From: Erysipelotrichaceae bacterium
Lineage (GTDB): Bacteria > Bacillota_I > Bacilli_A > Erysipelotrichales > Erysipelotrichaceae
Assembly: GCA_900770275.1 (NCBI GenBank)
Contig: CAAGJS010000272.1
Span: 1-10,629 of the forward strand
Direction of reading: 5' to 3'
Length of the DNA: 10,629 nt
The notes beneath the pieces are model-generated. The model saw only the letters and a program-made list of their open reading frames with translations, made no database searches and was not told the origin of the DNA. Positions 6,224-10,629 of this stretch are shown here, one piece after another. Within the stretch, counting starts at the first letter, position 1; each line of letters starts with the position of its first letter. The position numbers were made by a program, and so were the translations under genes.

Positions 6224-7387
6224 TCATAATGATGCCCGGAAAATATCCGCAATATCTTTTTCCGTCAGCGGTGCCCAGGCATTTTCCAGTCCTTCATTTA
6301 CCGCTACATGATGTGCCATCTCATCGATCCGGCTTTCATCAATACCGACATCTCTTAAATGCATCGGGATATTGATAGACGCAAAAAACTGATACGTAGT
6401 TTCAATTGACTGATCAGCAATCTCAAACCGGTCAAGATCTGGATCAATGCCAAAGACATTGACGCCATATTTCACAAACCGGTCCACAGTCTTTTCATTC
6501 AGTATATGCTTCATCCATCTTGGTGTGATGATGGCAAGCCCTTCTCCATGCGTAATGTCATAGTAGGCAGAAAGCGCATGTTCCATGCCATGGCAAGGCC
6601 AGCCGGAACTGCTGTTGCCAAGGGAATAGATACCGTTACAGCCATATGTGCAGTCAAGCATCATCTCTGCTCTTGCTGTATAGTCTTCCGGATTCTTCAG
6701 ACACTTCTTCGTATTCACCATGAGACTCTTTAAGGCGCCTTCCATGAACGCGTCATTCAGAAGCGTCGAATCTGCGCAGAAGTACTGCTCCATAATGTGA
6801 TTCATTGCATCCGCACATCCTGCCGCCGTCTGTTTCTTAGAAACAGAAAACGTGTAAGTCGGATCAAGGAAGGAAACCGCAGGATAAAGAAGCGGATCCA
6901 CATATCCCACCTTATCGTTCGTCTCAGTTCTGGAAATTACGCCGCCACAGTCATACTCACTTCCCGTTGCCGCAAGCGTAATAATATCGACGATTGGAAG
7001 CGCCGCCTTTGCCTTGACTTTATAAGAAATCAGATCCCAGGGATCTCCATCATATTTTGCCCCGGCCGCGATCGCTTTGGAGCAGTCAAGAACGCTTCCG
7101 CCGCCCACCGACAGGATCACATCAACAGCATGTTCCTTACATAGCTTTACGCCATCGAGGACGCTTGGATCATACTTGGGATTAGGCTGAATCCCCGGCA
7201 GTTCCACCAGATCAAAATCACTGAGAAGTGCCTTTACCCTGTCATAAAGTCCAATCTTCCTGATACTGCCGCCGCCGTAGGTCAGAAGAATCGTTTTCCC
7301 GTACTGGCGCATGACTTCCGGAAGCTTTTCGATAACTCCCTGTCCGAAGATCAGTCTGGTCGGTGTAACATAATCAAAATTCTGCAT
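6224..7387 (-). CDS. Iron-containing alcohol dehydrogenase, butanol-dehydrogenase-like (group III)
   Basis: This 387-residue group III (Fe-dependent) alcohol dehydrogenase interconverts aldehydes and alcohols with NAD(P)H. The N-terminal Rossmann half begins with FDYVTPTRLIFGQG (4-17). The dinucleotide loop is VGGGSVLDCSKAIA (94-107), and LAATGSEYD (138-146) is the conserved inner strand. Metal ligands are visible in the helical half: D193 and H197 in CADAMNHIMEQYF, H266 and H270 in CHGMEHALS, and H280 in YDITHGEGLAI. The closest well-known pattern is the BdhA/YqhD branch, which favours NADPH and is used for aldehyde scavenging. The start at 7387 has AAGGAG nine bases upstream; an in-frame upstream ATG at 7432 would overlap the regulator and is rejected. 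It is the first enzyme gene of the operon, 19 bases after the MerR gene. Aldehyde reduction is the expected in vivo direction. Confidence 0.93.
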   Translation of the reverse strand: MQNFDYVTPTRLIFGQGVIEKLPEVMRQYGKTILLTYGGGSIRKIGLYDRVKALLSDFDLVELPGIQPNPKYDPSVLDGVKLCKEHAVDVILSVGGGSVLDCSKAIAAGAKYDGDPWDLISYKVKAKAALPIVDIITLAATGSEYDCGGVISRTETNDKVGYVDPLLYPAVSFLDPTYTFSVSKKQTAAGCADAMNHIMEQYFCADSTLLNDAFMEGALKSLMVNTKKCLKNPEDYTARAEMMLDCTYGCNGIYSLGNSSSGWPCHGMEHALSAYYDITHGEGLAIITPRWMKHILNEKTVDRFVKYGVNVFGIDPDLDRFEIADQSIETTYQFFASINIPMHLRDVGIDESRIDEMAHHVAVNEGLENAWAPLTEKDIADIFRASL

Positions 7388-7406
7388 ATTCTTTTTCTCC
7401 TTAATA

Positions 7407-7802
7407 TCAGTTCTTCTGGATACTCTCTTCATCCCAGTTGAGGACGCCTGTTTTCACAGCCTCTTCATACCGGGAGATCTTGTAATTGAGCCGGTCCATC
7501 GTTGCCTGGTACTGATCCAGATTCGCCTGCACCTGACTTTGCACTTCCAGCAGCAGATCACGCCTTGCCTGAATGGTTTCATTGCCCATCTGAAACAGTC
7601 GGACATACTCCGTCAGCATCTCAACGGGTACGCTGGCATTACGCATGCAGACGGCATTTTCCACCCATTTGACATCTTCTTCCGAATAATCCCGAATCCC
7701 GCCTTTTGTTCTTTTGACTTCAGGAATCACGCCTGCGCGCTCATAGTAACGAAGCGTATCCGGAGAAAGATTGAATTTGTCGCAGACTTCTTTAATCGTC
7801 AT
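7407..7802 (-). CDS. MerR-family regulator, AdhR/NmlR-like, first gene of the operon
   Basis: This 131-residue MerR-family activator has the winged helix-turn-helix at 1-70: MTIKEVCDKFNLSPDTLRYY (1-20) then ERAGVIPEVKRTKGGIRDYS (21-40). A long dimerisation coiled coil follows at about 75-115 (IQARRDLLLEVQSQVQANLD and following). There is no large C-terminal effector domain and no metal-binding cysteine pair. It has one cysteine at position 52 (NAVCMRN), plus C7. Position 52 is the conserved thiol of AdhR of Bacillus subtilis and related NmlR regulators, which sense aldehydes and other electrophiles. The ATG at 7802 has GAGGAGG five bases upstream; a GTG one codon earlier lies too close to that site. 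It lies upstream of, and on the same strand as, all its presumed targets, so it is likely autoregulated. The promoter architecture just upstream fits this class exactly. Without intact downstream sensor pockets in view, the ligand is inferred from Cys52 and the enzyme set. Confidence 0.9.
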   Translation of the reverse strand: MTIKEVCDKFNLSPDTLRYYERAGVIPEVKRTKGGIRDYSEEDVKWVENAVCMRNASVPVEMLTEYVRLFQMGNETIQARRDLLLEVQSQVQANLDQYQATMDRLNYKISRYEEAVKTGVLNWDEESIQKN

Positions 7803-7844
7803 CACAACCTCCTCATTCCAGTATGATCTGTCACCTGCAAAGGG

Positions 7845-7875
7845 ACTATACTCCCTGGAGTTAACTCCAGGTCAA
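7845..7875 (-). promoter_or_regulatory. MerR-type operon promoter with 19-bp spacer and perfect dyad
   Basis: On the minus strand TTGACC (7875-7870) and TATAGT (7850-7845) are separated by exactly 19 bases. Lengthened 19-bp spacers are the hallmark of MerR-activated promoters, where the regulator untwists the DNA to realign the two boxes. The spacer carries CCTGGAGTTAACTCCAGG (7854-7871), a perfect 18-bp palindrome that extends into the -35 box. This is very like the CTTGGAGTTAACTCCAAG-type operators of AdhR/NmlR regulators. Transcription should start near 7838, giving a leader of about 36 bases. Confidence 0.88.
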
Positions 7876-8061
7876 GTTCTATTTTGAAACTTTTCCAGAA
7901 TCTTCTAGGCTCCACTGTGAGCACCATCTCGTGCGTATGCGCTGTTCCTGCTCATCCTGATCCTAAAAACAAGCATTCGGATACCCTGCCAGGTAACGTA
8001 TGATTGCTATGTTTCCCGCAGAAGATGAAGCAGTATCGATATGAGCCTGATATTCCAGGGC

Positions 8062-8100
8062 AAAAAGAAACCGGAGAACGCTGCGATGCGTGATCTCCGG
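8062..8100 (-). terminator. Intrinsic terminator downstream of the tnpB remnant
   Basis: CCGGAGA (8100-8094) and TCTCCGG (8077-8071) form a 7-bp GC-rich stem. An inner ACGC/GCGT stem adds four pairs after a small bulge, with an ATCGCA loop, and the minus-strand tail is TTTCTTTTT (8070-8062). It sits about 80 bases beyond the tnpB stop and also lies upstream of the MerR promoter, so it insulates the operon from the IS remnant. The rest of 7876-8170 contains no gene I can support. One short plus-strand frame near 7938-7990 reads like a hydrophobic helix (YALFLLILIL) but has no start. Confidence 0.65.
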
Positions 8101-8169
8101 CTGACGGTATCATGCACCGTCTCTCTGCTCTCACTTGCGATAATGATAAGAAATCAATATTTTAATGTT

Positions 8170-8190
8170 GACACTCCCACGGCTAAAGCC
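8170..8190 (-). mobile_element. Right end of an IS200/IS605-type element
   Basis: The minus strand reads AGGCTTTAGCCGTGGGAGTG followed by TCAAC. The GGCTTTAGCC hairpin followed by GTGGGAGTGTCA is the recurrent right-end signature of tnpB-only (IS1341-like) IS200/IS605 elements. In an active element this end and the adjoining 3' part of tnpB template the guide RNA scaffold, with the guide taken from the flank just beyond it (here running left from about 8169). The stop codon TAG of the tnpB frame (8185-8183) lies inside the hairpin. Confidence 0.6.
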
Positions 8191-8697
8191 TGTGCGATCT
8201 TGCTTCGCTGAGAACTGCGCATCGTGCCGTCTTACGCTCTCTTTTGCAAGCGTTACTTCCCGTGTGCCCACGGTACGTATACGTGTTTAAGGCTGCGGAA
8301 ACTGCAGCCTGCGGTTCATTAAAGATGCGGATGCCTTCTGACAGAATGTTCAGCGCAGCGTTCTGATCCCGATCATGCGCTGCTCCGCACTGTGGACAGA
8401 TCCGCTTCCGCACTTTTAGATCTTTCACTGGCGGGTTTTTATACCCGCACGTATGACAGTTCTGCGAGCCTGGATAGAACGTATCGACTTTGATCAGAAA
8501 GCCGTTACGTTCTTTGTATTCCAGCATCCGAAATTGCCTTTACCAGGCTGTGATTTTTGACCATTCCGCAGATGTTCAAATGCTCGGCATAGATGATTTG
8601 CTTTTCATCAGCCAATACCATGCTCTGCTTCTGAAGAAAGTCGTTTCTGGTGTTGGCAATGCATTCATGGATCTTTGCGACTTTGATCCGCTGCCTG
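8183..8697 (-). pseudogene. tnpB: IS200/IS605 TnpB remnant, N-terminal half lost and frameshifted
   Basis: This is the C-terminal half of TnpB, the RNA-guided nuclease of IS200/IS605 elements and ancestor of Cas12. Reading from the right edge, QRIKVAKIHECIANTRNDFL is the usual mid-protein helix. IIYAEHLNICGMVKNH follows and carries the RuvC-II glutamate, then KAISDA. There the frame breaks: the next block, FRMLEYKERNGFLIKVDTFY, is one frame over and continues through the zinc ribbon (CHTCG and CPQCG) to HDRDQNAALNI with the RuvC-III aspartate. The missing piece between ISDA and FRMLEYK is normally about seven residues ('SWGE'-type), so some 20-23 bases were lost, probably between ATTTC repeats (now 8534-8530). 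The RuvC-I aspartate and the whole N-terminal domain are absent. No tnpA is present. The protein cannot be functional, but the 3' end and right-end hairpin remain. Confidence 0.88.
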
Positions 8698-8844
8698 CAC
8701 TACTTTAGCGTCATTCTGATCTTCGCTCTCGGAACAGGAATCGGCAGTTACCTTTCTTCATCCCTGCACAGGTCGATGATCTGGATCTGCAGCATCTTTC
8801 TCTGCACCGCCTTTGCATTGGTGCTCAAGCCGGCAGATTACTGA
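8695..8844 (+). pseudogene. C-terminal fragment of a DUF1275/YoaK-like membrane protein
   Basis: The plus strand reads LHYFSVILIFALGTGIGSYL followed by SSSLHRSMIWICSIFLCTAF and ALVLKPADY to a TGA at 8842-8844. Two hydrophobic helices joined by a short loop, with GxxxGxxL and xxRxIWICxxxL, match the end of DUF1275 (YoaK-like) inner-membrane proteins as I know them. Everything upstream in this frame is antisense to the tnpB remnant, so the gene lost its first three quarters at a junction near 8690-8705. No N-terminal part was found on the other side of the IS remnant. The stop overlaps the end of the convergent glycosylase gene by a few bases. The family assignment is by pattern and moderately sure. 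Confidence 0.5.
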
Positions 8845-9434
8845 TTCTCCAAAGCCTCTTTCACTCTCCTTTGCAATGCGGGAACCACCTCTTCTTCAAA
8901 CCACGGATGCATCTTGCGCCAGCGGATATTCAGCGGACTGGGATGAACAATCGGAAAACATGCAGGAAGATAATCCTGATACGCAGCTACGGTACTCGTC
9001 AGGTTCTCTTTCTTACTGTCCCGCAGATAGTAATCAACGCTGTATTTCCCGATCAGCACCTTCAGCGTAATCTCCGGCATCAACGACAGCAGCCGCGCAT
9101 GATATTCAGGCGCAACAAACTTCCTCGGCGGCAGGTCGCCGCTCTTCCCCTTTCCGGGATAGTAGAAATCCATCGGCATGATCGCAACCGCTTCCGAATA
9201 GAAAACGGTGCTGTCAATGCCGAGCCAATGCATCAGCCGGTCACCGGACTGGTCATGAAACGGAATTCCGGACTCCTCCACCTTGCGTCCCGGCGCCTGG
9301 CCGATGATCAGGATCTTTGCATGTTCATGAATCTGCCAGATGGGCGGGATACCGCGGGACGTATATGCAAGATTGCGGGGATCCTGCATGATTGTTTCCT
9401 GAATGTTCTTAAGAGCCTCTGAAAAATCTGCCAT
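8838..9434 (-). CDS. Uracil-DNA-glycosylase superfamily protein
   Basis: This 198-residue single-domain protein has the UDG fold. Motif A is IGQAPG (44-49), which holds the water-activating/uracil-binding loop. SGDRLMHWLGI (63-73) is the characteristic following helix, PPRKF (102-106) comes before the central helices, and HPSPLN (164-169) is motif B, the minor-groove intercalation loop. Family-4 and family-5 enzymes carry four cysteines for an iron-sulfur cluster. This protein has only C159, so it belongs to a cluster-free branch, usually annotated only as 'uracil-DNA glycosylase family'. It would excise uracil or another damaged base in the cytoplasm, but the substrate range of this branch is not clear to me. 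The start at 9434 follows an AAAGG site by about eight bases. The gene is on its own, convergent with the DUF1275 fragment and divergent from the membrane protein/XRE pair. An in-frame C10 tract (G10 on the plus strand) lies upstream in its leader. Confidence 0.85.
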   Translation of the reverse strand: MADFSEALKNIQETIMQDPRNLAYTSRGIPPIWQIHEHAKILIIGQAPGRKVEESGIPFHDQSGDRLMHWLGIDSTVFYSEAVAIMPMDFYYPGKGKSGDLPPRKFVAPEYHARLLSLMPEITLKVLIGKYSVDYYLRDSKKENLTSTVAAYQDYLPACFPIVHPSPLNIRWRKMHPWFEEEVVPALQRRVKEALENQ

Positions 9435-9470
9435 AGGTCTGCCTTTCCGGGATTTACCCGCTCATGGACA

Positions 9471-9480
9471 GGGGGGGGGG
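9471..9480. repeat. G10 homopolymer upstream of the glycosylase gene
   Basis: Ten consecutive G on the plus strand (C on the minus strand) lie 37-46 bases before the glycosylase ATG, about 12 bases after a TATACT box on the minus strand. Runs of this length are prone to slipped-strand changes and also to sequencing and assembly error. Confidence 0.9.
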
Positions 9481-9540
9481 TATGTAAACCAGTATACGCC
9501 AACGCCTCAGCTCCTTCCCTGTTCCTGACCGGGCTGAAAA

Positions 9541-9558
9541 TGTCAAACATATTTGACA
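9541..9558. promoter_or_regulatory. Operator 1: perfect 7-4-7 inverted repeat over the -35 box
   Basis: TGTCAAA-cata-TTTGACA is a perfect inverted repeat of 7-base half-sites with a 4-base spacer. Its right half contains the TTGACA -35 hexamer of the downstream promoter, so a bound repressor would block polymerase. The probable ligand is the XRE regulator encoded as the second gene of the operon. Confidence 0.6.
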
Positions 9559-9581
9559 TTCTGAAATACAGCGTTTATTCT
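9553..9581 (+). promoter_or_regulatory. Strong promoter of the membrane protein/XRE operon
   Basis: A perfect TTGACA (9553-9558) is separated by 17 bases from TATTCT (9576-9581, 4 of 6 consensus bases). The expected start of transcription is near 9588, about 32 bases before the ATG at 9620. The promoter is bracketed by two similar operators, which points to tight negative control. Confidence 0.65.
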
Positions 9582-9586
9582 GTGGT

Positions 9587-9604
9587 TGTTAACTATATTT
9601 GACA
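9587..9604. promoter_or_regulatory. Operator 2: imperfect 7-4-7 repeat near the transcription start
   Basis: TGTTAAC-tata-TTTGACA repeats the geometry of the operator at 9541-9558. The right half-site is identical, and the left half-site matches TGTCAAA at five of seven positions. Centres of the two operators are 46 bp apart, so bound dimers could contact each other across the -10 box. Confidence 0.5.
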
Positions 9605-9619
9605 TATTGGAGGACTGTT

Positions 9620-10114
9620 ATGAAATATCTTGCCGGCTTTGCACTACCGTTTGTGATCCTTCTGTTTCTGATGTATTTTATGCGCGGCCAGAAACCGGTC
9701 ACGTATGATGAGCGGCAAACGGCTGTTCGCTCAACTGCCTATAAGTATGCACTGATTACCGGTGTACTTGCCGGGTTTGCGGCGTCATTTCTGCTTGATC
9801 TGCGCCTTCTTCCGATGGACGGCAGTTTTGCCCTGATTGTGGTCAGTTCTTTGATGATCTGTATCTATGTCGTCTATTCCATCTGGAAAGGTGTCTTCTT
9901 CGGCATTTCCGGAAGCTGGAAAAGATGGGCGCTCGTCATATGCATCATCGGCGTCACCAATTTCTTCATCGGAATTACAAAGATTCTGCAGGAAGGGCTT
10001 CCGGAAGGAATCCTCACCAGCAACAACACCAATATCATCATGGGGACGCTGTTTCTCATCATCTTTGCCGCAACAATTCTTTCCAGCAGAAAAATGAATG
10101 ACGAGGATCAATGA
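9620..10114 (+). CDS. YDERQ-motif four/five-helix membrane protein, partner of the XRE regulator
   Basis: This integral membrane protein has 164 residues. An N-terminal helix (about 3-20, YLAGFALPFVILLFLMYFM) is followed by a short cytoplasmic stretch with PVTYDERQ (27-34), then helices at roughly 43-58, 69-90, 104-120 and 141-156. The 'YDERQ' box after the first helix is a recurring feature of small Bacillota membrane proteins encoded beside short XRE regulators. They are thought to act with the regulator, for example as a membrane anchor or anti-repressor, but no biochemical function is established. The ATG at 9620 is chosen over 9599 because GGAGG lies six bases upstream, and the longer start would fall inside operator 2. 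The stop overlaps the start of the XRE gene (ATGA), so the two are translationally coupled. Tail ends SSRKMNDEDQ, probably cytoplasmic. It is expected to be transcribed from the promoter at 9553-9581. Confidence 0.8.
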   Translation: MKYLAGFALPFVILLFLMYFMRGQKPVTYDERQTAVRSTAYKYALITGVLAGFAASFLLDLRLLPMDGSFALIVVSSLMICIYVVYSIWKGVFFGISGSWKRWALVICIIGVTNFFIGITKILQEGLPEGILTSNNTNIIMGTLFLIIFAATILSSRKMNDEDQ

Positions 10115-10320
10115 AAAACCTAAGACTTAAATCCGCAAGGACAGATAAAAATCTGTCCCAGCAGCAGCTGGCCGATCTTGTCGGCGTATCCAGGCAGACT
10201 ATCAATGCCATCGAACAGGGCGACTATAACCCTACGATCCGGCTGTGCATCTCCATCTGTAAAGCTCTGGACAAAACACTGGACGATCTTTTCTGGGACC
10301 CGGATTCACGACGTTCCTAG
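10111..10320 (+). CDS. Small XRE-family HTH regulator
   Basis: This is a stand-alone Cro/C1-type DNA-binding domain of 69 residues. The helix-turn-helix is LSQQQLADLVGVSRQTINAI (residues 15-34), followed by EQGDYNPTIRLCISICKALD and the closing KTLDDLFW. This form, ending right after 'LDDLF', is the short type found with membrane-protein partners in Bacillota; there is no sensor domain. It starts at an ATG overlapping the stop of the membrane protein gene. It probably represses its own operon through the TGTCAAA/TTTGACA operators at 9541-9558 and 9587-9604; this is inferred from the position of the sites. The signal would have to come through the membrane partner. Full length. The C-terminal DPDSRRS tail is unstructured. 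Confidence 0.92.
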   Translation: MKNLRLKSARTDKNLSQQQLADLVGVSRQTINAIEQGDYNPTIRLCISICKALDKTLDDLFWDPDSRRS

Positions 10321-10358
10321 CCTTTCTTCCAGCAACGAGATACATTCTGGAACATCTC

Positions 10359-10375
10359 CCTGTTTTCAGAACAGG
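10359..10375. terminator. Small hairpin between convergent XRE and gltS genes
   Basis: CCTGTT-ttcag-AACAGG is a 6-bp perfect stem with a 5-base loop that spans the gltS stop codon (10368-10366). It is followed on the plus strand by TTTA only, and on the minus strand by no T-run. A weak bidirectional terminator or just a chance hairpin. Confidence 0.3.
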
Positions 10376-10629
10376 TTTATGAACACGGTAATAACAAGAG
10401 AATTAATAAAATCCGCAAACAGACTGCCAACGATCGGAATCAAAAGATAGGCCTTGATCGAATACCCATAGCGGTCGGTTAATGCCGACATGTTTGCCAT
10501 CGCATTGGGCGTCGCACCCATGCCGAAGCCGCAGACACCTGCCGCAATGACCGCCGCATCATAATCGCTGCCCATAACTTTGAAAACGATAAAACGCGCA
10601 AACACGAACATAAACACGGTCTGACATCC
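10366..10629 (-). CDS. gltS: Sodium/glutamate symporter, C-terminal part (runs off the window)
   Basis: This is the last ~87 residues of a GltS-type Na+/glutamate symporter, an inner-membrane carrier that takes up glutamate with sodium. The sequence FKVMGSDYDAAVIAAGVCGF (with GMGATPNAMANM immediately after) is the highly conserved second re-entrant region of the GltS family. YGYSIKAYLLIPIVGSLFAD is followed by FINSLVITVFINLF, the final transmembrane helix. The start lies beyond base 10629, so the frame is open at the right edge. It is convergent with the XRE gene, with 45 bases between the stops. The family assignment is secure from these motifs. Confidence 0.92.
   Translation of the reverse strand, partial: GCQTVFMFVFARFIVFKVMGSDYDAAVIAAGVCGFGMGATPNAMANMSALTDRYGYSIKAYLLIPIVGSLFADFINSLVITVFINLF

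Noticed and set aside
7803..7805. GTG as the MerR start
   Set aside because: Only two bases after AGGAGG; the next codon, ATG, has the proper spacing and gives the standard MerR N-terminus.
7952..8134. 60-codon minus-strand frame
   Set aside because: Cys/Ser/Gly-rich, runs through the terminator hairpin, no motif.
8650..8694. First 15 codons of the membrane-fragment frame
   Set aside because: This part is antisense to tnpB, so the apparent ATG is not the gene's real start.
9308..9559. 83-codon minus-strand frame upstream of the glycosylase
   Set aside because: It crosses the homopolymer and the operator and overlaps the glycosylase in another frame; no supporting motif.
1..10629. CRISPR array, tRNA or rRNA genes
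   Set aside because: No regularly spaced direct repeats, no cloverleaf with a T-arm GTTCRA box, and no rRNA-like conserved stretch was seen.

Overview
The window looks like chromosomal accessory DNA from a mid-GC, low-oxygen Bacillota, possibly Erysipelotrichales or a related gut lineage. This rests on AGGAGG-type ribosome sites, an iron-dependent butanol-dehydrogenase-type enzyme, a CPBP membrane protease, a YDERQ membrane protein paired with a 69-residue XRE regulator, and a GltS glutamate carrier. The taxonomic placement is inferred from gene style only. There are no rRNA or tRNA genes and no CRISPR array.

Left part (1-3564): a possible decayed tail of a tyrosine recombinase (2-105) lies before an acyltransferase-3 membrane gene on the minus strand. 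That gene is interrupted by one in-frame TAA, and its missing C-terminus is still readable beyond the stop. Divergent from it is an orphan phosphate-binding beta/alpha-barrel protein (1428-2108) with its own promoter. A long-armed inverted repeat separates this gene from a convergent hypothetical gene (2202-2642). Directly upstream of the hypothetical gene is a 39-codon coding remnant, followed by a CPBP-family protease homologue (2764-3564).

Centre (3700-7875): a compact minus-strand operon in the order MerR regulator, iron-containing alcohol dehydrogenase, alpha/beta hydrolase with a cysteine nucleophile, short coding remnant, FMN/iron-sulfur-type flavoprotein, carboxymuconolactone-decarboxylase-like protein and cupin. 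Its promoter has the MerR architecture: TTGACC and TATAGT separated by 19 bp, with a perfect 18-bp dyad over the spacer. The regulator has a cysteine at position 52, as in AdhR-type electrophile sensors. The most economical reading is an autoregulated carbonyl/quinone stress operon in which a reactive aldehyde, enone or quinone is sensed by MerR and then reduced, hydrolysed or isomerised by the enzymes.

Right part (7876-10629): an IS200/IS605-type tnpB remnant (8183-8697) has lost its N-terminal half and has a frameshifting internal deletion. It is fused at its broken edge to the last ~50 codons of a DUF1275/YoaK-like membrane protein gene. Its right-end hairpin and a downstream terminator survive. 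Next come a uracil-DNA-glycosylase-family gene (minus) and a G10 homopolymer in its upstream region. Then a strong promoter carrying two TGTCAAA/TTTGACA operators precedes a translationally coupled pair, membrane protein plus XRE repressor. The window ends inside a minus-strand gltS.
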